From JANPJV01 sp031425695 (GTDB taxonomy: Bacteria; Pseudomonadota; Gammaproteobacteria; Xanthomonadales; SZUA-5), in the NCBI GenBank assembly GCA_031425695.1, contig JANPJV010000214.1, positions 1 to 61,446 of the forward strand: a DNA stretch of 61,446 bases, given 5' to 3'. The number at the start of each line of letters is the position of its first letter. The stretch's first letter is position 1. The position numbers were made by a program, and so were the translations under genes. The notes below the pieces were generated by a model. That model was not told where the DNA came from, made no database searches, and worked only from the letters and a program-made list of their open reading frames with translations. This document shows, one piece after another, positions 15,601-23,046 of the stretch.

Positions 15601-16469
15601 GGCGCCTCGTACACCCGATTGACGGAATCATGGGCGAGGCTGCCCGGACGCGCCGGATCATGCCGGTAGCTGGTGATCGTGCCGTCGGCGAGCCGGCGGC
15701 TGAGACCGCTGCGCCGCGAACCGATCCACAGGCCGCCGGCGGTATCGAGCCACAGGCTGGTGATTTCGATGTCGGTGTCGGCGGTGGCATTGCCGGGATG
15801 CGCGGTCAGCGTGTCGTCCGCCGGCCGGTAGTGCAGCAGCCCGGCGCCCAGCGTGCCAATCCACAGGCCATCGGCCCCATCGCCTGACAGTGCACTGATC
15901 TGACGCCGGCCCGGCAGGCTGGCCTGGCCAGGCAATTGCAGCCGCGTGATCGTGCGCGTGCCGGCATCGATGCGATGCAGCCCGCCGCCACGCGTGCCCA
16001 CCCAGAGCGTGCCCGCGGTGTCCTCGTGCAGCGCACTGACGTCGTTGTGCGCAAGCGAGCGCGGGTCGTCGGGATCGTGCAGGTGGTTGACGAAGACGCC
16101 GCGGCGCGGCTCGTAGCGCGCCAGCCCGCCACCAAAAGTGCCGACCCACAGTGCGCCGCTGCGATCGATCAGCAGCGTGTTGACATAGTCCTCCGCCAAC
16201 TCAAAAGGGGATTCGCCGCGGGCCTTGAAGACCTTGAATTCGACCCCGTCGAAGCGGTTGAGCCCGTCTTCGCTGCCGATCCACAGAAAGCCATCGCGGT
16301 CCTCTACGATGCTGTGGACGGAGTTGTCGGAGAGGCCGTGCTCGCGTGTCAGCGTGGCCCAGCGCAGCCCCTGTGCCTGCGCCACTGCACTGCCAGCGAG
16401 CGCCAGCAGCACCACGAACTCGGCGAACGCGAGCGCGTTTCGCAACAGCGGGACACTCGCTGCAGGCAC
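12639..16469 (-). CDS. Hybrid-type one-span sensor kinase with periplasmic reg_prop propeller
   Basis: 1276 aa from a GTG at 16469. A signal peptide (about 1-32, ending AQAQG) is followed by about 12 to 14 'two-component regulator propeller' blades with recurring 'LWIGT..GGLNR' and 'DS.G.LWVGT' signatures, enough for two seven-blade propellers. A Y_Y_Y domain ('YRLSGLDDRWIE', 'PAGNYVFEART') precedes one membrane helix near residue 815. Inside are a PAS unit (LALRGSGDELLDWDI), a HisKA box 'LVAGVAHEANTPLG', and ATPase boxes NLIMNSITHAF, DDGAGME and GGTGLGMH. Such sensors usually detect external polysaccharides or other envelope cues. It has no receiver or DNA-binding domain. Its cytoplasmic half closely resembles the kinase at 9915-12332, suggesting duplication. 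Confidence 0.9.
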   Translation of the reverse strand: MPAASVPLLRNALAFAEFVVLLALAGSAVAQAQGLRWATLTREHGLSDNSVHSIVEDRDGFLWIGSEDGLNRFDGVEFKVFKARGESPFELAEDYVNTLLIDRSGALWVGTFGGGLARYEPRRGVFVNHLHDPDDPRSLAHNDVSALHEDTAGTLWVGTRGGGLHRIDAGTRTITRLQLPGQASLPGRRQISALSGDGADGLWIGTLGAGLLHYRPADDTLTAHPGNATADTDIEITSLWLDTAGGLWIGSRRSGLSRRLADGTITSYRHDPARPGSLAHDSVNRVYEAPDGRIWISTTGGLDRFRADTGEFVHHRHDRGDPMSIPYDDVYGTFQDSLGTLWVGTGSGGLARNMPTDPQFTLLQHDPDQADGLSAGGAWSVLEDAAGAVWVGTIDGGVQVQSATTGRFRSYRAAAGSDRGPSDNDVRALVEDRSRRIWVGTRRGLSVYDRISSRFKHYLHDPADGASLAHDFVRCMLLDRDGTLWVGTYGGGLDRYLPHRDRFAHYRNDPGKPDSLSDDRVYSLLASRDGMLWIGTHGGGLNRLNPRTGAIRRYRYDPRDAQSIGSDRVLALQQDIRGDIWIGTSAGLDRYDAASDRFERQRDVPINLVYGIGEDRAGRLWLSTNGGLVRFDPPHASSRQFAMQPLIGNAEFNGGAWHVGASGRVYFGGVAGVVVVTPALGDARVEAASPVLTDFSLFNRSVKIAAFDTESALREPIEYAERIELTHRQSVFGFTFAALKATDPSRHLFSYRLSGLDDRWIETLGRQRSATFTNVPAGNYVFEARTTDADGQWLPETAQVRVRILPAPWRSPLAYALYALAIGLTIAYALRQRRLRARQKQLAQEALAASEERLKLALRGSGDELLDWDIPGRRMLRIGGEHGVAADHVMNSFDDFSMMVHRDDYPEVHARLVEHFAGRSDDFEASYRIRDGSGRWVWRLCRGRIATRAADGAPLRMTGTQQDISRIKDAEEALRRLNEALDSRVRERTADLEVRQQQLEGANSELSEAIEELQRTQTGLIEAEKMASLGRLVAGVAHEANTPLGVSVTALSFLKSELAVVKSALARHLSANEAKALMDPIDTAGGMVEANLLRAVNVIKSFKQVAVDQSSSDLRSFRLREYLDTVLQSLHPALRKANHQVSVECDPELEMTGRPDAMNQIIVNLIMNSITHAFAEGVSGHMAISVTREAELLRLRYADDGAGMEPAVASRIFEPFFTTKRGSGGTGLGMHIVYNLVSQALGGRIRVDTAPGNGVRIDILFPQRDPRARSAMALTG

Positions 16470-16499
16470 CCTTGGGCGTCCTTGGGTTGTACGCGTGGC

Positions 16500-16711
16500 G
16501 GCGTAGGGGCAATTGTGGCACGGGCGTAGGCCGTAGTGCCGCGAAGCGGCTCTGCGGCGATCCTGCGGTCATCCCGTACGCGATGGTGCGGAGATCTCGT
16601 AGGCGTAGGCCGCAGTGCGCGCGGGTTCTTGCGCGCTCTGCCGCGATCGTGCGGGAAAGCCAAGAGCGCCGCAGAGCGCGCAAAAAAGCCGCGCGCACTA
16701 CGGCCTACGGC
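16500..16711. repeat. GTAGGCCGTAGTGC repeat cluster
   Basis: The words GTAGGCCG(T/C)AGTGC and GCACTACGGCCTAC recur in both orientations through this gap, with GCGCGC-rich hairpins between. A single related unit lies at 1374-1434. No gene is supported here. Confidence 0.6.
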
Positions 16712-17884
16712 CTACGGCAGCGCCAGGTCCAGCCACACCAGGTGGTGATCACTTGCCTGCGTGAGCGGCGCATCCGGGTGCTCCGGGGTCGGCCAGAAGA
16801 CGCCGCCATCGAGCACGCGCCACTCGCGCGACGGCAGCACGTAATCGACGCGCAGGCCGAAGTTCGTGGTGCGTTCGGCCGGGTTGGCGAGCTGCGGGGC
16901 CTTGAGGCCCATCGGGTTGATCTTGTAGCCGGCTGCCCCGGCGCTCTTCGGTACGAAGCTCGCGTCGACCCGGGGGTGCGTGAGCAGGCGGGTCATGGCC
17001 TCATGCAGGCTGTCGCCATCCACCGGATCCGAATTGAGATCGCCGGCGATGACGAAGCGGGCACCGGTCTCGATCGCGCCCCGGCGACCCTGGTCGTCGA
17101 CCAGGTATTCGGCGCTGCTCGGATCCAGGTAGTCGGTCATCAATCGCACTTCGTCATGGTTGCGCCGACCGTTGCGGTTTTCCGGGCCGTCGAACACCGG
17201 CGGAGTCGGGTGCATCACCAGGAAATGCAGGGTGCCGAGCGGCGTCGCGATCGGCAGGTCCCAATGGCTCTTGCTCGACAACTTGAGCTCACGCCACACC
17301 GCGTCCGGGTAATAGGGCGTATCGACGCCGGGCGCTTGCGGCTTCAACGCGCCGGGCATCTGGCTCCAGCGGAAATGCTGGAAGCTGCGCACGGCGGCGG
17401 CATCAATCGGATAGCGCGACAGCACCAGCATGCCGAACTGCCCCGGATGATGGCCGAAGCCCCAGGCATCGTTCGGGCCATCGCTGCGCCCGTCGAGGTC
17501 GAGATCGAGCCCGCTCGGGACGCCGGTATTGACCGGCGCCTGGAACTGATGGGGATACTCGATGGGCTCGCCGCCATGCTGGGCCACGCCCAGGTAGTCG
17601 CGCAGGAAAATCGAGAGCGCCGGGCCATCAGGCGCGTAATCGAATTCGTTGATCAAGAGGATGTCCGGGCGCACGCGCTGGATAACGGCCGCGGCCTGGC
17701 GGGCCTTCTCATCGCCCGCAGCGAGACGCGCCGCGACGCCACCGGCCGTTTCGGAGAAAAGCGAAACGTTATAGGTGGCGACCCGCAGCTTTGCAGGGGC
17801 TGCCGGCGCAGGGCGCAGCGTGGCGCGCTGGCAGCCATAGGCGAGCACCAGGAGGCCCAGGACCAGCAGCAGGGCAATGCGCAT
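16712..17884 (-). CDS. Endonuclease/exonuclease/phosphatase-fold protein, exported
   Basis: 390 aa. A hydrophobic N-terminus with a possible lipobox (VLAYGC, Cys 18) suggests a secreted or lipid-anchored protein. EEP-fold marks follow in order: 'LRVATYNVSLFSE', 'DILLINEFDY' (metal-binding Glu), 'FVIAGDLNSDPVDGDSLHEAM' (catalytic Asp-Asn), 'LRVDYVLPSREW' and 'ASDHHLVWLDLAL' (catalytic Asp-His). All catalytic residues are present. The substrate is not clear; extracellular members cleave DNA, phospholipids or phosphoesters. It is followed by the AI-2E permease gene on the same strand, 53 bp away. Confidence 0.88.
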   Translation of the reverse strand: MRIALLLVLGLLVLAYGCQRATLRPAPAAPAKLRVATYNVSLFSETAGGVAARLAAGDEKARQAAAVIQRVRPDILLINEFDYAPDGPALSIFLRDYLGVAQHGGEPIEYPHQFQAPVNTGVPSGLDLDLDGRSDGPNDAWGFGHHPGQFGMLVLSRYPIDAAAVRSFQHFRWSQMPGALKPQAPGVDTPYYPDAVWRELKLSSKSHWDLPIATPLGTLHFLVMHPTPPVFDGPENRNGRRNHDEVRLMTDYLDPSSAEYLVDDQGRRGAIETGARFVIAGDLNSDPVDGDSLHEAMTRLLTHPRVDASFVPKSAGAAGYKINPMGLKAPQLANPAERTTNFGLRVDYVLPSREWRVLDGGVFWPTPEHPDAPLTQASDHHLVWLDLALP

Positions 17885-17937
17885 CGTGCGTCCTCGTCAT
17901 CGGCGGGCTGCGATCGCGCATTCTGCCCGACCGGCTG

Positions 17938-19110
17938 CTAGCGCACGACCGCCTCTCCATTTCCGGGCGCATCGGGGCTGATGGTATCGGGCACTGCGGG
18001 AACGCTCGGGCTCAACACCACGACCTCCTGATTCGGGTGGCGCCAGATCTCCAGCAATGAGGCAGTCGCCGTCAGCACCAGGGGGCCGAGAATCAGCCCG
18101 GCAGCCCCGAACAGCACCAGGCCACCAATGACGGCGATGAACACTAGGATGGTGTGCTGGTGGATGCGCTTGCCGACCAGCGTCGGATACAGGATGTTGT
18201 CGATGCTGCTGACCACCAACACGCCCCAAGCAAACAGGATCGCGGCCTTCCCGGCTTGGCCGGTGAGCAGCAGGAACAGTGCCGCCGGCACCCAGATGAC
18301 GAACGTGCCGAGGATCGGGATCAGCGACATCAGGCCCATCACCACGCCCCACAGCAACGGCGCTGGCAACCCCAGCCACCAGAACATCAGGCCACCGAGC
18401 GTGCCCTGCACGATGGCGACGGTGAAGGTGCCGAAGATGGTCCCGTGCAGGCTGTCGCCGAGGCGTTTGTACATCAACTCCATCTGCGCGCGGGAGAGTG
18501 GCGACAGGAAGCTCAGCGACTTGAGCGCGGCGCCACGATCGCGCAGGAAGTAGAACAGCAGGTAGAAGGTCAGCACCAGCTGCACCGCCTGCTTGAGCGA
18601 GCCGCGCACGAAGTCGCCGGCGAAATCCCCGAGCTTTACGCTGGCGGCCTTCACCGAGCCCTCGACATCGAATTGCTTGTCGATCCAGGTCACCGCCGGC
18701 GTGAGCCGCGGATACGCTTCCAGCGCGCGCCGCCACTCGCCGGACTCAACGCGTGCCTGCACGGTTTCCGCGCCAGTGCCAACCTGGCTGACGATGTTGG
18801 AGGTGACCACTGCCACCGGCGCCACCACCGTGATCGCCGCCGCCACCACCGATAGCACCGCCGCCAGCCCATGGTGCTTGACCACCCGCTCCAGCAGGCG
18901 GTGAAAAGGCAACATCACGATGGTCAGCGCCAGCGCCCACGCCAGCGGCGACAGGAACGGCACCGCCATCCGGTAGCACAGGTACAACAGGATCGCGGTA
19001 ATCGCGAACATCACCAGTGTATGCACATGCCCCGGTGATCCCCAGTCGTCCTGCGCGGGAGCGGGGGCTGCGGCGGCAGCCGGCGCGGCAACGGTCGCGT
19101 CTGCGGGCAT
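17938..19110 (-). CDS. AI-2E family transporter / PerM-like permease
   Basis: 390 aa from ATG 19110 (MPADATVAAP). The architecture is two N-terminal helices ('TLVMFAITAILLYLCYRMAV', 'WALALTIVMLPFHRLLERVV'), a third helix, an extended soluble loop, and a C-terminal bundle of four or five helices with 'GLMSLIPILGTFVIWVPAA' and the family motif region 'DNILYPTLVGKRIHQHTI'. Members export small molecules such as autoinducer-2 or act as Na+/H+ antiporters; which one applies cannot be told from sequence. The start is chosen for GAGGA upstream; an in-frame GTG at 19164 would add 18 residues without a clear ribosome-binding site. Confidence 0.9.
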   Translation of the reverse strand: MPADATVAAPAAAAAPAPAQDDWGSPGHVHTLVMFAITAILLYLCYRMAVPFLSPLAWALALTIVMLPFHRLLERVVKHHGLAAVLSVVAAAITVVAPVAVVTSNIVSQVGTGAETVQARVESGEWRRALEAYPRLTPAVTWIDKQFDVEGSVKAASVKLGDFAGDFVRGSLKQAVQLVLTFYLLFYFLRDRGAALKSLSFLSPLSRAQMELMYKRLGDSLHGTIFGTFTVAIVQGTLGGLMFWWLGLPAPLLWGVVMGLMSLIPILGTFVIWVPAALFLLLTGQAGKAAILFAWGVLVVSSIDNILYPTLVGKRIHQHTILVFIAVIGGLVLFGAAGLILGPLVLTATASLLEIWRHPNQEVVVLSPSVPAVPDTISPDAPGNGEAVVR

Positions 19111-19228
19111 GGATCCATCCTCGGGCTTAAATTTCACCTGAGTGTATGCGTGCGTTTGTGGCACGAATGTCAGTGCATGGATGAGTTGGCGCCGCTGTCG
19201 GGGCAGTGCTCAGCTCGGTTTTGCTAGT

Positions 19229-19265
19229 GTCTGACCCGACAAGGTCTGTCCTGGACCGGTCAGAC
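19229..19265. other. Hairpin upstream of dusA
   Basis: GTCTGACC at 19229-19236 is inverted as GGTCAGAC at 19258-19265. It lies between the divergent permease and dusA starts and may overlap their promoters. No -10/-35 pair is convincing. Confidence 0.4.
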
Positions 19266-19324
19266 CCGCTCCCCGAAAGTGTCATTTTTGTGCCGCATGC
19301 AATGCGAGCTGTCGGAGATTTCTA

Positions 19325-19399
19325 ATGCTGCAGCTCTCACCCTGGCGGCTGTGCGTGGCGCCGATGATGGATTGGAACTACACCTTCCAGAATCAATAG
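19325..19399 (+). pseudogene. dusA: dusA 5' fragment interrupted by the prophage
   Basis: ATG 19325 opens a frame reading MLQLSPWRLCVAPMMDW, the N-terminus of tRNA-dihydrouridine synthase A, with its flavin-binding APMMDW motif. GGAG at 19314-19317 gives a good ribosome-binding site. After Trp (TGG 19373-19375) the family sequence should continue TDRH.R, but here it reads NYTFQNQ and stops at 19397-19399. The gene is thus cut after about 17 codons. DusA uses FMN to reduce uridine 20/20a in tRNA. Prophages of this type usually supply a replacement 5' end at the other junction, outside this window. Confidence 0.85.
19355..19376. other. attL-like junction of the prophage in dusA
   Basis: GTGGCGCCGATGATGGATTGG is the last stretch that matches the dusA family before foreign sequence starts. 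The exact core cannot be set because the second copy lies beyond the right edge. Confidence 0.7.
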
Positions 19400-19456
19400 C
19401 TTGGCGGCGCATGGTGCGCGCAAGGTGCGTCTCAGCACTTGAGATTCGCCGAAGAG

Positions 19457-19705
19457 ATGATGCGGCTTATGCCCCAGCCACCTCCCTTTCTCTGCCCCGT
19501 TTGCAGCTCAGCGACGTACTTCCCGATCAGCCGTCCGGGTGCCGCGCGGCCGGTCTACGCTTGCCGCGGATGCACGCTCCTTTTTCTCGATGCGGGCGCG
19601 TTCACTCGCAAGGGCGCGGCGCCTGAGCCCTCGCATTGGGGCGAGCCCGTCCCGAGGACAGAATTCAGGGTGCCGGACCTAGCTCAGAGGAAGCGCAGGC
19701 GGTAA
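19457..19705 (+). CDS. Small zinc-ribbon protein next to attL
   Basis: About 82 aa. Two cysteine pairs (CPVC near residue 13 and CRGC near 37) form a four-Cys zinc ribbon, followed by a basic tail (QRKRRR). ATG 19457 is chosen over a TTG at 19439; 19460 and 19469 are also possible. It is the first phage-side gene and points away from the junction. A hairpin terminator follows at 19711-19743. Function unknown. Confidence 0.45.
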   Translation: MMRLMPQPPPFLCPVCSSATYFPISRPGAARPVYACRGCTLLFLDAGAFTRKGAAPEPSHWGEPVPRTEFRVPDLAQRKRRR

Positions 19706-19710
19706 ACGGA

Positions 19711-19743
19711 AAACGGCGCCCCAAGCTGGTTGGCGCGCCGTTT
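19711..19743 (+). terminator. Hairpin after the zinc-ribbon gene
   Basis: AAACGGCGC (19711-19719) pairs with GCGCCGTTT (19735-19743), followed by a short G-interrupted T run. Confidence 0.6.
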
Positions 19744-19895
19744 GTTCCGCGACGATCGACCTTGGGGCCGAACGACACCCGGGTACTGTGCGAGCTGCGG
19801 GTGGCCGATGCGTGTGCCGGCGAGAGAAAGCATGGGCTTTCGAACGGACCGATGGCATCGGATAGTTGCTCAATCCACTGTAGGAAATTTCCGAC

Positions 19896-20102
19896 ATGGG
19901 GCGTTCAACAGATTTGACCACTCAGCGAATCGCGAATCGGAGGGCCGCAAATAGAGCTGCCGGTGGAAAACATATCAACACCGCTATCGGTCCCGAGGCA
20001 GCGACCGCGCTGGCACAGTTGAGGAAGACGATGGGGATGCGCCATGCCATCGAGCGCGCGCTGATCCTGTTGGCCAAGTCACTGGACAATCTCAATCCGT
20101 GA
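19896..20102 (+). CDS. Small ribbon-helix-helix-like protein
   Basis: 68 aa. The C-terminal two thirds (HINTAIGPEAATALAQLRKT, then MRHAIERALILLAKSL) has the strand-helix-helix pattern of Arc/CopG-type DNA-binding proteins, with a basic N-terminus. It is probably a small regulator or an antitoxin without an obvious toxin. The region 19744-19895 before it holds no supported gene. Confidence 0.5.
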   Translation: MGRSTDLTTQRIANRRAANRAAGGKHINTAIGPEAATALAQLRKTMGMRHAIERALILLAKSLDNLNP

Positions 20103-20145
20103 GACCAACACCCGGCAGGCTCCCACCATCGACTAGGAGATGGCC

Positions 20146-20493
20146 ATGGGACGATTCTACGGACGAGACGCGCGCCGCTACCGGGCAGAGATGGACCGCC
20201 AGCGCAGGCTGGCCAATCCGGCGCCGGTCAGGCCAGTCAATGTGGTCACGTTCGCGCACTTCACGCGCTGCCCCGGTGTCGAGGGCGACATCTGTGAGAA
20301 AGCCCGCGCGCGCCTGGCCATAGTGTCGCTCCCCGGGATCATGGCGATCGAGGACATCAGGACCGTCTTCGAGAGGCCGGGCGAGCTGGTCGTCAAGATG
20401 CGGACCGCTGGCGAAGCGAGCTTGCAACAGCTGTTGCAGTACGAGCTCACCGGGATAGCTGACGTGCGAGTTTCGATGAAAAAGGCGGCGTAA
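20146..20493 (+). CDS. Accessory prophage protein of unknown function
   Basis: 115 aa, starting MGRFYGRDARRYRAEMDRQR. AGGAG at 20135-20139 supports ATG 20146. The N-terminus is basic; the middle has two Cys (RCPG, DICEKA) and the rest looks alpha/beta. There is no recognisable domain. It lies in the rightward accessory group between attL and the tail genes, a usual place for genes expressed from the lysogen. Confidence 0.5.
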   Translation: MGRFYGRDARRYRAEMDRQRRLANPAPVRPVNVVTFAHFTRCPGVEGDICEKARARLAIVSLPGIMAIEDIRTVFERPGELVVKMRTAGEASLQQLLQYELTGIADVRVSMKKAA

Positions 20494-20518
20494 GATGCTC
20501 GCGCCACTTGGAGGACTT

Positions 20519-20782
20519 ATGCGCTACCTGATCGCCGTTTTGCTGCTCGCCTGCACTGTTGCCCACGCCGACACAACGCGTATCGGCAGCAAGATCATCA
20601 CTGATGGAATGACCAGCGTCGAGGTGCTCGACCGCGCTGGCCAGCCGCTCGACAAGTCGGACATCACGAACCGGTTCGGCGCAGTGGTCGCCAGCAAGTG
20701 GAGCTACAAAGACGGCCGCCGTGCGATCGTGATCACAATCCAGAGTGGCAAGGTCGTCGACATCGAAGAGACGCTGCTCTAG
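20519..20782 (+). CDS. Secreted DUF2845-like protein
   Basis: 87 aa. A signal peptide (MRYLIAVLLLACTVAHA) precedes a short mature domain beginning 'TTRIGSKIITDGMTSVEVLD', with 'GAVVASKWSYK' and 'GKVVDIEETLL'. This pattern (a repeat-like domain with a WxY strand) resembles DUF2845 proteins of gammaproteobacteria. GGAGG lies before ATG 20519. The stop codon overlaps that of the leftward tail gene in one CTAG (20779-20782). It is probably a periplasmic protein carried by the prophage. Confidence 0.6.
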   Translation: MRYLIAVLLLACTVAHADTTRIGSKIITDGMTSVEVLDRAGQPLDKSDITNRFGAVVASKWSYKDGRRAIVITIQSGKVVDIEETLL

Positions 20783-21003
20783 ATCTCGATCGTCACCGTC
20801 GGCAGCGTTACCGTCTGCCTGAGAACCGCCCCGCCCTCGATCTCGGCCTGCTGGCCGATCGGCACCAACTGGCCACGCGCGCGGAAGACTCCGCCGGCGA
20901 CCTGGATCGTTGATGTGCCGTCGTCATTGTGCGCGACGACGGCACCGATGATTCGCTTGGTAGACGGCAGCAGATCCCGGAACAATCCCCACAAGTTACG
21001 CAT
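20779..21003 (-). CDS. Small tail-tip protein, last gene of the late operon
   Basis: 74 aa from ATG 21003 (MRNLWGLFRDLLPSTKRIIG). The C-terminus is beta-rich, with 'TIQVAGGVFRARGQ' resembling an OB-like strand set found in small phage baseplate or tail-tip proteins. It overlaps the end of the upstream gene by 8 bp and ends against the convergent secreted-protein gene. Assignment rests mostly on position. Confidence 0.55.
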   Translation of the reverse strand: MRNLWGLFRDLLPSTKRIIGAVVAHNDDGTSTIQVAGGVFRARGQLVPIGQQAEIEGGAVLRQTVTLPTVTIEI

Positions 21004-23038
21004 CGTAGTGGCGCTCCAATTCAAGTGATTGGCGGACGTAGAGCCCGCCGTTGTCCGTGGAGCTCGCCGCAATGCTGACGCCCAGGGCACGGGTCATCAG
21101 CTCGCCGGAGAGCCTGGCCAGCATCCCGGGCGACACCAGGCCGGGCGACGTCGCCGGATTGAACAGCGGGAGCTCGATCGCGACTTTGCCTATCGGCCCG
21201 ACCTGGCTCAGCTCGCGGATCCCGCGCGCCTCGGCCGCGGCGTAGGCTGTAATCAGCGGGTCGGCAACCTGGGGCAGCGCGATGTCACCGGCGGTCCCGG
21301 TGATCCGCACTTGGCCGCGGATCCCGCCCGTCATCTCGCCGCGGACCTCGACCGCGTTGTGGCGCACGCCCATTGCGGTCCCGGTGCTCCGCCTGAGCAG
21401 GTAGTCGTCCACGAGGTCGACGTCGGGCGCAGTGGTCGACCAGACCCACGGCCGCGCCCGGAACGCCGGCACGACTTGAATCACCGGGTCTGTCGGGTGG
21501 GACTGCAGGACGCAGCCGCAGGCATCCGCGATCGCTCGCAGGGCGTCGAGCGGCGCGAGGTCCACGTACGACCACACGCCACCCGGCACGACCCAGGACG
21601 GCCCCTGCCAGTCGACCGTGTACCCAGTGCCGTCCAGCTCTTCATCCGCCAACTGCTGCGCGGTGCGCGAGAGCGTCTGCGTTCGGGTGCGGCGCACCGC
21701 ATAGTCGCGCGTCAGCATCGCGGTGATCGAGCGGCCGGTCGCCGAGCGGCGGATGTCGCCGAATCCGGCTACCTCGTCCGGCAGCTCGACGAGAAACACC
21801 CAGGCATGCCCGTTGATCGTTACGCGGATTCGGCGCGCCACTCCGCTGGGGCCAGGCTTAAGCAGATCGAAAGACGCCGCATTGGCGATCGCCATCGAGA
21901 ACTGCCATAGCGGGCTCTCGAGATCGCCACGCAGGCTGAATTGCGTGGCTGCGATCGGGGCGTCGTCGCCGACACGCACGATGGACACGGTATTGATCAC
22001 GGTAATGACCCTAGGGTGGATCCGGCCGGTGTAGCACTGCCACGGCGAGAACGGGATAGTGAGATAGCGGGTGGACTCGGTGCGCCGCGGGCATGCGAAC
22101 CGGAGGGAGATGAAGCGACCGTCGCGCGCTGGTGGCGGTGGTGGCGGTGGCGTCTCTTCATCCGGCAGGCGAATGCGCCAGGGCGCTGGCGTGCCTTGTT
22201 TCCACGGCAGCTCGAGCTCGAGGTGTCGGTATGGGGGCGTGAGCCAGTCGCTGCCGATCGCGCGTTGCACCGCGGCCTGGATTGCCCAGGGCGCCTCGAT
22301 GTCGACGCGCTGCGCTGGCGGGGACTCGAACGGCGCGCCGATCGTGGCCGAGCGCGAGGCGCGGCGAGCCCACGGGAGTTCGAGCTCGGAGTCGAGCGGG
22401 ATGAGGCCCGACCAACCGGCGCCGACAGCGCACTGCTGCACGCCGGATCGATCCCACGCGAGCGCCGGCGTCGCGCTGAGCTGCGGCACTTGGCCCCAGC
22501 GCGCGGCAAGGATTCGATCGACCAACGCGGAGCGGGCCCAGCCGGCGGCCAGCTGCGCGCTGTGCGGCGCAGATCTGTCCCACTCGGCGAGCAGCGCCCG
22601 GTGGACCGCAGCCTGGCGCACCCAGCGCGCGCCGACCGCCGACATCAGGCCGCGCCATGGCGCCTGGTTGATCGTGAGCGTATAGGCGCGGGTGCCAGCG
22701 TACGGGCCGCCCAGGCCAACGGGTGTGGAATCCTGGGCGCGCGCGGTGAACGAGAAGATGCCGGCGGTGGTCGGCTCGCCGGTAAGCTCGCCGTCGCTGG
22801 CCAGAGATACGCCCGCTGGCAAGACGCCGGCGCTGATCGTGAAACTGTAGGGGGATGCGCCGCCGCTGGCGGTCAGGGTCTCGCTGTACGCCTGGCCGGT
22901 CATGCCAGCGTCGAGCGAGCTCGGGCTCAGCGTGATCGGCGGACCGTCAGGAGGCCCAAGGCGGATCGAGATATAGCGGCCCGGCGGGCGTGTGGCGCGC
23001 GGGATCGCAAAGGCGATGGTTGTGTGCTGGCCGCTCAC
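20996..23038 (-). CDS. Tail-tip protein with Ig-like domain and a 14-residue Trp repeat
   Basis: 680 aa from a GTG at 23038. Residues about 35-105 form an Ig-like putative-adhesin domain (ITLSPSSLDAGMTGQAYSET pattern, 'LPAGVSLASDGELTG'). Residues 139-279 are a tandem repeat with a tryptophan (once phenylalanine) every 14 residues. A proline-rich linker (seven prolines) leads to the C-terminal 370 residues, which have hub-like features ('RRIRVTINGHAWVFLVE', 'ADACGCVLQSHPTDPVIQVV'). Its place near the end of the tail operon suggests a tail-tip or receptor-contact protein. Confidence 0.65.
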   Translation of the reverse strand: MSGQHTTIAFAIPRATRPPGRYISIRLGPPDGPPITLSPSSLDAGMTGQAYSETLTASGGASPYSFTISAGVLPAGVSLASDGELTGEPTTAGIFSFTARAQDSTPVGLGGPYAGTRAYTLTINQAPWRGLMSAVGARWVRQAAVHRALLAEWDRSAPHSAQLAAGWARSALVDRILAARWGQVPQLSATPALAWDRSGVQQCAVGAGWSGLIPLDSELELPWARRASRSATIGAPFESPPAQRVDIEAPWAIQAAVQRAIGSDWLTPPYRHLELELPWKQGTPAPWRIRLPDEETPPPPPPPARDGRFISLRFACPRRTESTRYLTIPFSPWQCYTGRIHPRVITVINTVSIVRVGDDAPIAATQFSLRGDLESPLWQFSMAIANAASFDLLKPGPSGVARRIRVTINGHAWVFLVELPDEVAGFGDIRRSATGRSITAMLTRDYAVRRTRTQTLSRTAQQLADEELDGTGYTVDWQGPSWVVPGGVWSYVDLAPLDALRAIADACGCVLQSHPTDPVIQVVPAFRARPWVWSTTAPDVDLVDDYLLRRSTGTAMGVRHNAVEVRGEMTGGIRGQVRITGTAGDIALPQVADPLITAYAAAEARGIRELSQVGPIGKVAIELPLFNPATSPGLVSPGMLARLSGELMTRALGVSIAASSTDNGGLYVRQSLELERHYDA

Positions 23039-23046
23039 GGCTCAGC

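Noticed and set aside
16346..17941. A 531-codon rightward frame
   Set aside because: It crosses the repeat cluster and is antisense to the EEP-fold gene with all catalytic motifs.
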